Below are positions 9,021 to 17,256 of a DNA stretch of 64,000 nt, in pieces; the first letter of the stretch is position 1; each line of letters begins with the position of its first letter. The notes under the pieces were generated by a model. It did no database searches and was not told where the DNA came from. It saw only the letters and a list, made by a program, of their open reading frames with translations. Location: contig NZ_JAHKPK010000055.1 in assembly GCF_018860665.1 (NCBI RefSeq), positions 124,001 to 188,000 on the forward strand. Reading direction: 5' to 3'. The position numbers and the translations under genes are program-made. Source of the stretch: Pacificibacter marinus. Lineage in GTDB: Bacteria; Pseudomonadota; Alphaproteobacteria; Rhodobacterales; Rhodobacteraceae.

Positions 9021-9809
9021 TTACAGGTTTTCGACTTGCGGCATACCGATGGTGTGGAACCCGCCGTCAACACGGATGATTTCACCAGTGGTATAGGCGC
9101 CGCCATCTGAGTTTAGATATACAGCAGTTGCGCCAACAGCGTCCAAAGTCGCATTCGAACGCAAAGGCGCGTTTTCTTCGGCAAAGCGATAGGTGCGACG
9201 CGCGCCACCGATGGCAGCGCCTGCAAGTGTTTTCATCGGACCAGGTGAAACTGCATTGACGCGAATACCTTGCGGGCCGAGATCATTGGCGAGGTAGCGC
9301 ACAGCAGATTCAAGTGCGGCTTTGGCCACACCCATAACGTTGTAGTTTGGCGTAACACGGTTTGAACCACCGTAAGTGAGCGTGATCAGCGACCCGCCAT
9401 CAGGCATCAGTTCAGCCGCGCGTTTGGCCACGTCGATGAACGAATAGCACGAGATGTGCATCGAGTTTTTGAAGTTCTCGACAGTGGTGTCGCGGATGCG
9501 ACCTGTGAGTTCGTTTTTGTCAGAATATGCGATGGCGTGGACAACGAAATCCAGCGTGCCCCATTTGTCTTTGAGAGCTGCAAACGCCGCATCCATTTGC
9601 TCAGGGTTGGTGACGTCAACGTCGACCATCGTGTCCGAGCCAACGGTTGCTGCCAAAGGGGCCAAACGTTTGCCAAAGGCTTCGCCTTGATAGGTAAATG
9701 CCAATTCAGCGCCTTCAGCTGCACAAGATCGCGCGATGCCCCAAGCAATTGAGCGCTCGTTCGCGACGCCCATGATGAGACCGCGCTTGCCTTTGAGTAG
9801 ATCCGCCAT
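9021..9809 (-). CDS. fabI: enoyl-[acyl-carrier-protein] reductase (NADH)
   Basis: This enzyme catalyses the last reduction of each fatty-acid elongation cycle, from trans-2-enoyl-ACP to acyl-ACP. The 262-aa protein shows the FabI form of the SDR fold: N-terminal GVANERSIAWGIA nucleotide site (residues 14-26) and the catalytic Tyr156 and Lys163 in YNVMGVAK. The ATG at 9809 is chosen because AAGGGG lies seven bases upstream and the domain starts there. It belongs to the irr-fabA-fabB-fabI neighbourhood but is separated from fabB by the lipoprotein and the merR/CMD unit. Triclosan and diazaborine act on this family. Confidence 0.95.
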   Translation of the reverse strand: MADLLKGKRGLIMGVANERSIAWGIARSCAAEGAELAFTYQGEAFGKRLAPLAATVGSDTMVDVDVTNPEQMDAAFAALKDKWGTLDFVVHAIAYSDKNELTGRIRDTTVENFKNSMHISCYSFIDVAKRAAELMPDGGSLITLTYGGSNRVTPNYNVMGVAKAALESAVRYLANDLGPQGIRVNAVSPGPMKTLAGAAIGGARRTYRFAEENAPLRSNATLDAVGATAVYLNSDGGAYTTGEIIRVDGGFHTIGMPQVENL

Positions 9810-10006
9810 CGTAAAACCCCTTATTTTGTTGGTCGTGTGTTTGGCGTGTTTCGCAGGCAACGTCAAGTTTTTGGAAGGGCCCAAAGGGTGGTGCACTTAT
9901 TTTAGCGCGCCTCCATTGCAGTTAAAAGTCGTCGAGATATTTCGGCGATCTTGCTGAGCGCCGTGCATCACAGACTGGACCATGGTTTTGTTTATCAGCG
10001 AAGTTC

Positions 10007-10037
10007 TTGACTTAGAGTACACTCTAACCTGTATCTG
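10007..10037 (+). promoter_or_regulatory. MerR-type promoter with dyad operator
   Basis: A TTGACT -35 box at 10007-10012 is followed by the dyad TTAGAGT-AC-ACTCTAA (10012-10027, perfect 7-bp arms). A possible -10 (TATCTG) lies after a 19-bp spacer. Overlong spacers with an operator inside them are typical of MerR-regulated promoters, and the merR gene starts 30 bp downstream, so autoregulation is likely. Confidence 0.75.
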
Positions 10038-10067
10038 TTGCCGCGTCTTAACGGGAATCATACTGAA

Positions 10068-10481
10068 ATGAAGATTGGTGAGCTTGCGAAACGTTCGGGA
10101 TTGTCGACACATACGATCCGCTATTATGAGCGGATCGGCTTGTTGCCTGTTGCGGATCGTGATGCTGGGGGGCGGCGTGACTATGATCCCTCGATCTTAA
10201 TTTGGACCGAGTTTTTGGGCCGCCTGAAAACCACTGGAATGTCGATCCAAGACATGTTGCGCTATGCGCGTTTGCGCGAACAAGGTACGCATACGGGACT
10301 TGAACGTCGCGCGATTCTTGAAACGCATCGTGAAATGGTTCGGCGCAAACTTAACGCCTTACAGGTCAGCCTTCTCGTTCTTGACACCAAAATCGACAGT
10401 TATGTCGACACAGAGAAAAGGACGCACCATGACGACAACACACCAGATAGACAGTTCCCTGACGCGGCTGGAACGCGGTAA
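10068..10481 (+). CDS. MerR-family transcriptional regulator
   Basis: A 137-aa regulator. The N-terminal helix-turn-helix (residues 1-22: KIGELAKRSGLSTHTIRYYE) is canonical MerR, followed by the wing (RDYDPS) and a dimerisation helix (about 80-118). There is no cysteine cluster for metal binding, so a metal sensor of the MerR/CueR kind is unlikely; the AdhR/NmlR-like branch is closer. The ATG at 10068 begins the family's usual sequence. The last 18 codons overlap the start of the CMD-family gene in another frame. It probably controls itself and that gene through the dyad at 10012-10027. Confidence 0.88.
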   Translation: MKIGELAKRSGLSTHTIRYYERIGLLPVADRDAGGRRDYDPSILIWTEFLGRLKTTGMSIQDMLRYARLREQGTHTGLERRAILETHREMVRRKLNALQVSLLVLDTKIDSYVDTEKRTHHDDNTPDRQFPDAAGTR

Positions 10482-10833
10482 GCGCGCTTTGGTTGAAATC
10501 GACGGAGAAGCTGGCCAGAATGTCATCGATGCATTGGCAGATATAGCGCCCGATTTCGCAACCTATCTGCTCGAGTTTGCATTCGGGGATATCTATGCAC
10601 GTCCCGCGCTTGCTCTTCGGGATCGGGAAATTGCAACGATTGCCGCACTGACCGCGATGGGAACCGCCACGCCACAATTGAAAGTCCACATCGAGGCGGG
10701 CTTGAATGTTGGTTTGACGCAAAACGAAATAGTAGAGGTTATCATGCAGATGGCTGTCTATGCTGGCTTTCCTGCTGCCTTAAATGGGCTGTTCGCCGCA
10801 AAAGAAATCTTTGCAGCGAGAGCCGCTGCCTAA
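10429..10833 (+). CDS. carboxymuconolactone decarboxylase (CMD) family protein
   Basis: A 134-aa protein of the CMD/AhpD superfamily. The all-helical core is visible around LALRDREIATIAAL and VHIEAGLNVGLTQNEIVEVIMQMAVYAG. The CxxC redox pair of AhpD is absent, so it resembles the gamma-CMD or unassigned branch rather than alkylhydroperoxidases. The ATG at 10429 has AAAAGGA six bases upstream. The start lies inside the end of merR (53-bp overlap), so the two are co-transcribed. The reaction is unknown. Confidence 0.85.
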   Translation: MTTTHQIDSSLTRLERGKRALVEIDGEAGQNVIDALADIAPDFATYLLEFAFGDIYARPALALRDREIATIAALTAMGTATPQLKVHIEAGLNVGLTQNEIVEVIMQMAVYAGFPAALNGLFAAKEIFAARAAA

Positions 10834-10861
10834 ACTGATTTGCAGTAGGATGCATATTACA

Positions 10862-10892
10862 AAACGCCCAAGCAGCTATTGCCTGGGCGTTT
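10862..10892 (+). terminator. terminator of the merR-CMD unit
   Basis: Inverted repeat AAACGCCCA/TGGGCGTTT with additional GCA/TGC pairing inside, followed by T-rich sequence. Lies 28 bp after the CMD gene stop. Confidence 0.8.
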
Positions 10893-10952
10893 CCGTTTTG
10901 ATTTTTTCGTTTCTTTCATGTGGGAAACTGGCGTGCATAATCTCAGCTATGT

Positions 10953-11354
10953 CTATCCACAAAAGACGCGGATAACTTTGGACATGGGATCAATCACAGA
11001 TTCGACAGCCGTGCCGCTGTGAACAAAATTCAACCGTGAGGGCGTGTTTGTGGCGACGATTTCATCGCTGCCGTAATGTCTTGAGCTGCTGGGGATATTT
11101 AGCCCAGATGTCGCACGGGACGGACCGCCAACAAGGCTTTGATACCGAGACGCGCCGCATGTGTCGGCTTGCTCTACAGGTGCCACCGTAACAGCGCTTG
11201 CAGCTGTATAACTAGGGGTCGCATGACTTTGTGCGCGCGCCCACTGGCTTGGGTGCTGGGCTTGTGGTGTCGTGCGCACAGGCAGATTGCCTGATCCTTG
11301 CGTGCAACCCGCCAAAGCGGCTCCCAAAATACAAATTTTCAATATTGTTTTCAT
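10953..11354 (-). CDS. lipoprotein with peptidase inhibitor I78-like domain
   Basis: A 133-aa predicted lipoprotein. The signal peptide ends in the lipobox LAGC (Cys near residue 17). A Ser/Thr/Ala-rich linker follows, then a C-terminal domain of about 70 aa with the I78 family pattern: DTCGASRYQSLVGG near its start, NTPSRLNFVHS in the middle and VIRVFCG at the very end. Members inhibit serine peptidases. The two end cysteines could pair. The ATG at 11354 is preferred over 11363 because AGGA would lie directly against the upstream codon. A role in protecting the envelope from external proteases is inference. Confidence 0.78.
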   Translation of the reverse strand: MKTILKICILGAALAGCTQGSGNLPVRTTPQAQHPSQWARAQSHATPSYTAASAVTVAPVEQADTCGASRYQSLVGGPSRATSGLNIPSSSRHYGSDEIVATNTPSRLNFVHSGTAVESVIDPMSKVIRVFCG

Positions 11355-11430
11355 TTTACTCATTCCTAACCCAAAGCGTTTTTGTGGGGGGCTCGTCGGT
11401 GTGTTGCTTGTGACGTATGGGTAAACGCAA

Positions 11431-11458
11431 AACGGCCACGCGATGAGGCGCGGCCGTT
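11431..11458 (-). terminator. terminator of fabB
   Basis: Inverted repeat AACGGCC/GGCCGTT with inner CGC/GCG pairing, followed on the minus strand by TTTTGCGTTT. It lies about 25 bp beyond the fabB stop. Confidence 0.7.
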
Positions 11459-11481
11459 GACATGTTGTATAGGTCTCAAAA

Positions 11482-12711
11482 TTAATCGCGGTATTTTGAC
11501 ATGATCATAGACCCGTTGGTGCCGCCAAAGCCGAAGCTGTTGGTCATGACACTATCAAGGCCCGCATTGTCGATGCGTGTGGTTGCGATTTCATTTGCGT
11601 TGATCGCTGGATCAAGCGTTTCCACGTTGATCGACGGTGCGATGAAATCGTTTTGCAGCATCAGCAGACAATAGACGGCTTCTTGCGCGCCCGTCGCCCC
11701 TTGAGAGTGGCCGGTCATGGATTTCGTGGATGAAATTAGTGGCGTTGAGCCTTCACCGAATGTGCGGCGGACCGCCTCCACTTCGCCCACATCGCCGACA
11801 GGCGTGGATGTGCCGTGTGCATTAATGTAGCCGATTTTGCGATCAGCGCCGAGTGTGGACAGGGCCACTTTCATGGCGCGTTCACCGCCCTCACCGGATG
11901 GAGCCACCATGTCAGCGCCGTCAGATGTCGCGCCGTAGCCTGTGACTTCTGCATAGATTTTCGCGCCGCGCGCTTTTGCGTGCTCGAGTTCTTCAAGCAC
12001 CAAGATAGCACCGCCACCACTGATGACAAAACCATCACGGTTCGCGTCAAAGGCACGTGAGGCGCGTGTCGGCGTGTCGTTGTACTTGCTGGACATCGCG
12101 CCCATTGCATCGAAGAGGCAAGAGAGTGACCAATCCAACTCTTCGCCGCCGCCTGCAAACATCACGTCTTGCTTGCCCATCATGATCTGTTCTGAGGCAG
12201 ACCCGATGCAGTGCAAAGATGTGGAACAGGCCGAGGTGATGGAATAGTTGATGCCCTTGATCTGAAACGCTGTCGCGAGATTCGCAGAGATGGTCGAGCC
12301 CATGCATTTTGGCACAGCAAACGGACCAACGCGCTTAGTGGCACCTGATTTCAGCACAGTTTGATGCGCCGCAAACATCGCCGATGTGGACGGGCCGCCA
12401 GAGCCAGCGATCAGACCTGTGCGCACATTGATGACATCACTTTCTTCCAGACCTGAATCTGCAATCGCCTGAGACATCGCGATAGAGGCATAGGCCGCAC
12501 CAGGCCCCATGAAGCGCAAAGCACGCTTTTCAACATGGTCTTTGATGTCGAGTTTCACATTGCCCGCGATCTGACTGCGAAAGCCATATTCTTTCATATC
12601 TTCATTGGCAGTGATGCCAGAGGTGCCTGATTTCAGGGATGCCAAAACTTCTTCGGCGTTGTTGCCGATAGAGGAGACGACTCCCAGACCTGTAATAACG
12701 ACACGGCGCAT
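11482..12711 (-). CDS. fabB: 3-oxoacyl-[acyl-carrier-protein] synthase I
   Basis: This condensing enzyme elongates acyl-ACP with malonyl-ACP and, together with FabA, is needed for unsaturated fatty acids. 409 aa, the usual length. The catalytic triad is visible: Cys162 in TSACSTSLH, His299 in NAHGTSTPVGD and His335 in TGHSQGATG, plus Lys330 in STKSM. AAGGAG lies six bases before the ATG. A plus-strand gene (SpoIIAA-like) lies between it and fabA, so fabB must have its own promoter in 12712-12885. Confidence 0.95.
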   Translation of the reverse strand: MRRVVITGLGVVSSIGNNAEEVLASLKSGTSGITANEDMKEYGFRSQIAGNVKLDIKDHVEKRALRFMGPGAAYASIAMSQAIADSGLEESDVINVRTGLIAGSGGPSTSAMFAAHQTVLKSGATKRVGPFAVPKCMGSTISANLATAFQIKGINYSITSACSTSLHCIGSASEQIMMGKQDVMFAGGGEELDWSLSCLFDAMGAMSSKYNDTPTRASRAFDANRDGFVISGGGAILVLEELEHAKARGAKIYAEVTGYGATSDGADMVAPSGEGGERAMKVALSTLGADRKIGYINAHGTSTPVGDVGEVEAVRRTFGEGSTPLISSTKSMTGHSQGATGAQEAVYCLLMLQNDFIAPSINVETLDPAINANEIATTRIDNAGLDSVMTNSFGFGGTNGSMIMSKYRD

Positions 12712-12885
12712 GGCGTGCTCCTTTTATAAGTTTGGCCTTTTGTACGGCAGCTTGGGCAAGAGGTGCAAGGGGGGAGGGGCAGTGAGGGACGGTTTAGGCG
12801 CGGTAAGCCCTGCGTGTTGATTGAGATCAACGACCCTACGTTCTTATCTGTTAGGATAGAGGGGATAAGTCAGGAGGACATTGTT

Positions 12886-13257
12886 ATGTTTGATGTTACG
12901 AAACACACAGCCGATCGTTTGGATATCAAGCTGTCTGGTACGCTTGATGCGGATGGGATGCGCGCAGGATTGGATCAATTGATCGCGTTGTCTGAGGATG
13001 TGACGCAAGGTCGTATGCTGTACAGAATTTCGGATTTCTCGATGCCAACATTGGGAGCGTTCGGGGTTGAAATGAGTCGCCTTCCAAAGCTGTTCGGCCT
13101 TTTGGCCAAATTCGACAAGTGCGCTGTGGTCACTGAATCAGCGTGGCTACGAAAAGCTGCTATGGTTGAGGGCGCGCTATTCCCGGGGCTTGAGATCAAG
13201 AGCTTTGAGCCAAGTGAGGCTGCTCTGGCTGAGGGGTGGCTGAGCCCAAAAAGTTGA
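12886..13257 (+). CDS. SpoIIAA-like (DUF3478) protein
   Basis: A 123-aa cytoplasmic protein resembling the STAS-fold SpoIIAA-like family. The beginning HTADRLDIKLSGTLDADGMR and the middle DFSMPTLGAFGVEMSRLPKLF fit the family, where the role is unclear (lipid or small-ligand binding has been suggested). The ATG at 12886 has CAGGAGG at a slightly long spacing. A start upstream at 12763 would include an unsupported tail. It sits on the plus strand between fabA and fabB, both on the minus strand, and so breaks that gene pair. Confidence 0.75.
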   Translation: MFDVTKHTADRLDIKLSGTLDADGMRAGLDQLIALSEDVTQGRMLYRISDFSMPTLGAFGVEMSRLPKLFGLLAKFDKCAVVTESAWLRKAAMVEGALFPGLEIKSFEPSEAALAEGWLSPKS

Positions 13258-13286
13258 TGATCCGCAGGTCAGTCGGATGTGAAAAA

Positions 13287-13307
13287 GCGGCAGCACTTTC
13301 ATGCCGC
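13287..13307 (-). terminator. probable terminator of fabA
   Basis: Inverted repeat GCGGCA/TGCCGC followed on the minus strand by TTTTTC. It may also stop plus-strand transcripts from the SpoIIAA-like gene, as the downstream plus strand is T-rich. Confidence 0.6.
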
Positions 13308-13347
13308 CGCCCTTATTTTCAACGTCAAAGCGCCGTGCCGCAGGCAC

Positions 13348-13857
13348 CTAGCTTTCAGACAAAGCCACTTTCATGTCTTTCACTTCATAGGCCACTTCGC
13401 CGTCGATTTTGACGATGCCATCGGCCACACCCATGGTCAGGCGGCGGGTTTGGATGGCTTTGGTAAAATCGATTTCGTATGTGAGAAGCTTGGCTTCAGG
13501 GCGCACCATGGCTTTGAGTTTAATTTCGCCAACGCCGAGTGCGTAACCGCGACCTGTCCAGCCGCGCCAACCGAGGTTGAACCCTGTAAGCTGCCACAGC
13601 CCATCAAGGCCAAGACAGCCGGGCATAATCGGGTTGCCTGGGAAGTGGCATTCAAAGAACCATAGGTCTGGTGTGATGTCGAATTCCGCCATCACGTGGC
13701 CTTTGCCATGTGCGCCGCCATCACTTGAGATATCGGTGATGCGGTCCATCATCAACATGGGGGGGGCTGGAAGTTGGGCATTGCCTGCACCAAACAGTTC
13801 GCCACGGGCGCATTTAAGTAGGTCTTCTTTGTCGAAGCTCGTCGGAAAATCGGCCAT
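13348..13857 (-). CDS. fabA: 3-hydroxydecanoyl-[acyl-carrier-protein] dehydratase/isomerase
   Basis: This enzyme dehydrates 3-hydroxydecanoyl-ACP and isomerises the product to the cis-3 form, the branch point to unsaturated fatty acids. 169 aa with the hot-dog fold active site in [12 protein letters not shown]: His71 and, downstream, Asp85 in GLDGLWQ. The gene runs divergently from irr with 207 bp between them, which may hold a shared control region. Followed by a terminator rather than directly by fabB. Confidence 0.95.
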   Translation of the reverse strand: MADFPTSFDKEDLLKCARGELFGAGNAQLPAPPMLMMDRITDISSDGGAHGKGHVMAEFDITPDLWFFECHFPGNPIMPGCLGLDGLWQLTGFNLGWRGWTGRGYALGVGEIKLKAMVRPEAKLLTYEIDFTKAIQTRRLTMGVADGIVKIDGEVAYEVKDMKVALSES

Positions 13858-14064
13858 AGATGCGATTGCCTTATGTTAGGGTCTTTTTTCAGTTTGAAGG
13901 CTCTGTATCACTGTGCGAGCAAAACGTGCAAGTGTACAGGGGGCAGCCTTGGTTAAAGCGAATATGGGGATTTCGTTTGAATAACACCCGCGCAAGGCCT
14001 TATACTGTCAAAACTAGCCAATTGGAGGGCCTCATTAAGGGGCTTTTTTCGAAGCGAGACGCGA

Positions 14065-14511
14065 ATGAGTGACATGAGCCAACAGACCAGCCCATCATTG
14101 ACCGTGCAAACGCGGCGTGGCGAAGCGTGGCTGGCCAGTGCCGATTTGCGCCCCACACGTCAACGTGTTGCTTTGGCCGCGTTATTGGTGGGGGATGGTC
14201 AAGATCGGCATGTCACAGCGGAAAGTCTGTTTTCAAATGTGTGCAGGTCTGGCGAAAAAGTATCATTGGCCACAGTGTATAACACGCTGCGCGCCTTTTG
14301 TGATGCGGGGCTGATGCAAGAGGTTACCGTCGATGGCACGCGGTCCTATTTCGACACCAATATGGACGAGCATCCGCATTTCTTTTGGGAAGACAGCGGT
14401 GAATTGACCGACGCCCCCGCTGAAGATCTCAAAATTGTTGGTCTGCCCGCAGCGCCAGATGGTATGGAAATTGCCTCAGTTGATGTGGTGATCCGATTGC
14501 GCAAAACCTAA
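14065..14511 (+). CDS. irr: iron response regulator Irr (Fur superfamily)
   Basis: A 148-aa Fur-fold regulator. The winged helix includes LRPTRQRVALAALL (about 28-41) and SLATVYNTLRAF (about 67-78). The metal or haem region reads HPHFFWED (103-110) in place of the HHHHL motif of true Fur, and the C-terminal CxxC zinc cysteines of Fur are absent; both point to Irr. In alphaproteobacteria Irr represses or activates iron and haem genes when haem is low. The position divergent from fabA is recurrent in Rhodobacteraceae. No N-terminal haem regulatory motif is present. Confidence 0.88.
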   Translation: MSDMSQQTSPSLTVQTRRGEAWLASADLRPTRQRVALAALLVGDGQDRHVTAESLFSNVCRSGEKVSLATVYNTLRAFCDAGLMQEVTVDGTRSYFDTNMDEHPHFFWEDSGELTDAPAEDLKIVGLPAAPDGMEIASVDVVIRLRKT

Positions 14512-14531
14512 GCGACGCGTTTTTTGATTGA

Positions 14532-15038
14532 TCACGCGGCTGGGACGAACTTTGCCAATCCACGCAGCCAAGTTTTAATCGCGGCCTCTACGCCCTCATT
14601 CTCAAAGGTTTCCAACGCACGCGGTGTCCAGTGGTCTGGCGTGAGCTGGTTCAGCCAAAGGCGGCGTTCTTGTTCTTGCAAGGTGGGCAAGGGCAGGGCA
14701 CTTGCGGCATCAAGCAGTTGCAGCACGGATTGCACCGCACGCATTTGCCGAAACGCGTCCATCATTGGGGCCGTCATTTTTGGGTCATCGCGCCATGTGA
14801 TGTCAAACAGTGCTGTAACCCGCTGCCCTGCGCCCAAGCATTGATAGGCGACGCAGCCAGAATACCCCTGTGATGTCAGGTCTTTATGGATGGCGCAGCC
14901 AAAACCAGACAGATTATGACAGGGTGTTCCTGCCGCCTTGTTGTGGGCAAAGCTGTCGCCTTGGTCAAAGGCCAAAGACAGGCAGCACAGGGCGGCGCAA
15001 TTGGCGCAATCAGACGTGAAATCTATAGGTTTTATCAT
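14532..15038 (-). CDS. cysteine-cluster protein of unknown function
   Basis: A 168-aa protein. The N-terminal third is rich in cysteine: CANCAALCC (residues 11-19), TPCHNL, GFGCAIH, SGCVAYQC, ending in GAGQ. The same ordered cluster is familiar from the N-terminus of some pentapeptide-repeat proteins of Actinobacteria, but here the remaining part (80-168) is helical and has no pentapeptide repeats. The cysteine pattern also recalls the YkgJ/UPF0153 metal-binding family. Metal or Fe-S binding is likely from the cysteines but not shown. It is convergent with irr. Confidence 0.7.
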   Translation of the reverse strand: MIKPIDFTSDCANCAALCCLSLAFDQGDSFAHNKAAGTPCHNLSGFGCAIHKDLTSQGYSGCVAYQCLGAGQRVTALFDITWRDDPKMTAPMMDAFRQMRAVQSVLQLLDAASALPLPTLQEQERRLWLNQLTPDHWTPRALETFENEGVEAAIKTWLRGLAKFVPAA

Positions 15039-15078
15039 CTGAAAAATCTGTCATTCCACGGCATCTGTGGCAAGAAGA

Positions 15079-15106
15079 AAGACGGCCCGCCACGACGAGC
15101 CGTCTT
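15079..15106 (-). terminator. terminator of the FKBP gene
   Basis: Inverted repeat AAGACGGC/GCCGTCTT, followed on the minus strand by TTTCTTCTTG. It lies about 75 bp beyond the stop of the FKBP-type isomerase gene. Confidence 0.65.
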
Positions 15107-15179
15107 CTACGTAAGATCGGTACATGTGGTGAGCCCTTAAGACAGTAAAGGTCTAAGGTCACCATCGCACCGTTATCCC

Positions 15180-15608
15180 TTATGCGATTTCGACAAGCTC
15201 GATGTCGAATGTCAGGTCTTTCCCAGCCAACGTATGGTTCGCGTCCAATGTCACGACGTCTTCGCCGATAGACACAACACTCACAGGGATCACTTGGCCT
15301 TCTGGCGATTGCATTTGCAATTGCATTCCAACTTCGAGTGGGATCTCAGCGGGGATCATTTCGCGTGGCACGTCTTGCTGCGCTTCGTCTTGACGTGGGC
15401 CATAGGCCTCTTCGGCGACAGCGACGATGGTTTTCTTTTCACCAACAGTCATACCAACCATTTCTTTGTCCATGCCCACAATCACTTGGCCCGCGCCAAC
15501 AGTGAATTCCAATGGGTCACGGCCTTCGGAACTGTCAAAAACAGTGCCGTCAGTAAGGGTGCCTTTATAATGAATGCGAACTTTGTCGCCGGATTTGACT
15601 TCGGACAT
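15180..15608 (-). CDS. FKBP-type peptidyl-prolyl cis-trans isomerase (SlyD-like)
   Basis: A 142-aa cytoplasmic prolyl isomerase and chaperone. The FKBP part begins with KVRIHYKGTLTDGTVFDSS and the FTVGAGQVIVGMDKEMVGM segment. The insert-in-flap domain follows (about 70-125), and the chain closes with NHTLAGKDLTFDIELVEI, the SlyD ending. The histidine- and cysteine-rich metal-binding tail of E. coli SlyD is missing. The ATG at 15608 is the domain start; a longer reading adds an unrelated tail. Confidence 0.9.
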   Translation of the reverse strand: MSEVKSGDKVRIHYKGTLTDGTVFDSSEGRDPLEFTVGAGQVIVGMDKEMVGMTVGEKKTIVAVAEEAYGPRQDEAQQDVPREMIPAEIPLEVGMQLQMQSPEGQVIPVSVVSIGEDVVTLDANHTLAGKDLTFDIELVEIA

Positions 15609-15823
15609 CAGAAAACTCTTTCGATTTTGGGGTGAATTGTGAGGCCGCTTCAAACCTATGTGGCGCGGGTGCTCAAGATTGGTCGCCAAGATAACAAAAC
15701 CTGTCGGGGTGTAAACCCATGCAAACCTTGTATTCGGTCAGTTGCCCATAACAGGGCCTTCGCGGCTGATAATAACAGGGTGTTTCGTTTGACTGTTCCA
15801 GTTGGGTGCATGGGGCCCTGGAT

Positions 15824-17014
15824 TTAAGATGTTTTGTGTACCGAATAAGTGCGGGGGGCTGATGGCAGGCTCCATAATCCTGCCCGCGCGCCCTCGCTCA
15901 TTGCTATGACAATATGATACATCAACCGTGTCAGACCTTCATCCCATAAGACGTTTCCTGCCGCATCGACTTGATTGATAAAGACAGGATGCTGCTCAAA
16001 CCAGTGCTCGAACATCTGGCATAATAACTGCTGAGCGCGTGCGCCGACCTTTGCTTCTCCGGCTCTGTGACGGGTCGCTAAAATCTTGATTGCCTCGGTT
16101 TGTGGCCACATCAGAAAGCTGTTCTCAACCACATCTCCTGTGGTTGAGACCGCATCAAAAGCTGCACCTTTCAACATACCGTCCTGCGCGAAACCATATG
16201 TATCGGCAAAGTTGATGAGCCTATTTGCTGGGATACGAAGACTGTCGTCATTGGCAAGCTCGGCTTCTTCTATCAAAAGCCAAGCCCATTCGCACTGATG
16301 CCCAATCTCGCGGCGCAGGCCTGCGGCATCGGGCAGGGGGTTCAGGTCGGGTGTCAAGAACTCAGCAATGCTGCCGCTTTGATCGTCCATAAAATACCGC
16401 AATCCGGTCGCACGCAACTTTGCAGCACGTGCGAGCCAGATGGCATCATCTGTCATGCGGAAGGCCTGAAGACAGGCTTCGAACAGATGCATATGCGGGT
16501 TTTGTGCGGGCCCTGTATTTGCGCCGCTGTCATCGTTGCGAAGCAGTCCTGTGACGGGGTCTGTCAGGTGCAATTCAAGTGCGGTCCAACAGTCATCGAT
16601 CCGCGCGCAGACCTCGTCTGATGGTGACAACTTATTCCACGTCACCAGCCCAAGAATGACAAAAGTCTGGTCATAGCTGCGCGCGTATTCGTCCTCTATC
16701 TGTCCAGTAAGACTGCCATCACGCGCAGTCATGCAGCGATACAATCCAGATGTTTTTTGGAAGTGTTCCAAGAAAGTGACCTGCCTTTTGGCTGCAACAA
16801 TCAAGGATGGGTCACCCGTCACCAATGCGGCATGTGACAGCGTAAATAAGGTGCGGGCTTGGGCCAGAAGCGATTTTTTAGCGGTTGGATCAGGGGTGCC
16901 GTCGGCATTCAATGCGTCAAATACGCCGCCTTGATCGTCTTGAACACGAGCCAGCCAATCGGCAAAAAAGCTGTTCCAGAACCATTGAGACCAATGTTGT
17001 GCGTCTTTTGTCAT
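15824..17014 (-). CDS. AGE-family sugar epimerase/isomerase
   Basis: A 396-aa protein of the N-acylglucosamine 2-epimerase family, an (alpha/alpha)6 barrel that interconverts sugars such as mannose and fructose or N-acyl hexosamines. Conserved parts are visible: PHMHLFEACL (about 200), GHQCEWAWLLIEE (about 273), WPQTEAI (about 340) and WDEGLTR near the C-terminus; the His and Arg residues in these line the active site in characterised members. The ATG at 17014 marks the domain start. It lies 242 bp beyond the TSUP gene on the same strand, so it may or may not share that transcript. Substrate unknown. Confidence 0.82.
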   Translation of the reverse strand: MTKDAQHWSQWFWNSFFADWLARVQDDQGGVFDALNADGTPDPTAKKSLLAQARTLFTLSHAALVTGDPSLIVAAKRQVTFLEHFQKTSGLYRCMTARDGSLTGQIEDEYARSYDQTFVILGLVTWNKLSPSDEVCARIDDCWTALELHLTDPVTGLLRNDDSGANTGPAQNPHMHLFEACLQAFRMTDDAIWLARAAKLRATGLRYFMDDQSGSIAEFLTPDLNPLPDAAGLRREIGHQCEWAWLLIEEAELANDDSLRIPANRLINFADTYGFAQDGMLKGAAFDAVSTTGDVVENSFLMWPQTEAIKILATRHRAGEAKVGARAQQLLCQMFEHWFEQHPVFINQVDAAGNVLWDEGLTRLMYHIVIAMSEGARAGLWSLPSAPRTYSVHKTS

Positions 17015-17256
17015 CGATGAATATCCATTTGAACGTAATTGCATCCAGCACCCGCAAAAGCCAGATTTGTAATTGTAAGCCTGTTTTCGCACAGTGGTCT
17101 GATCTTGCAAGTCACTATGATCGTGATGTGGGAAAAGTTTCCGCAAACACTCCAATGCATGTGTTTGGGGGGCTTGCGGGGGATTATTCCCCGCTTTTAT
17201 ACGCCTTCAACTCGAATTGACCCTTCAACGCTAAACTCATTGAGCCTTGGTGTGGG

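Noticed and set aside
17176-17194. GCGGGG/CCCCGC hairpin between the TSUP and AGE genes
   Set aside because: Its T run points along the plus strand, where no gene precedes it; the genes here are on the minus strand.
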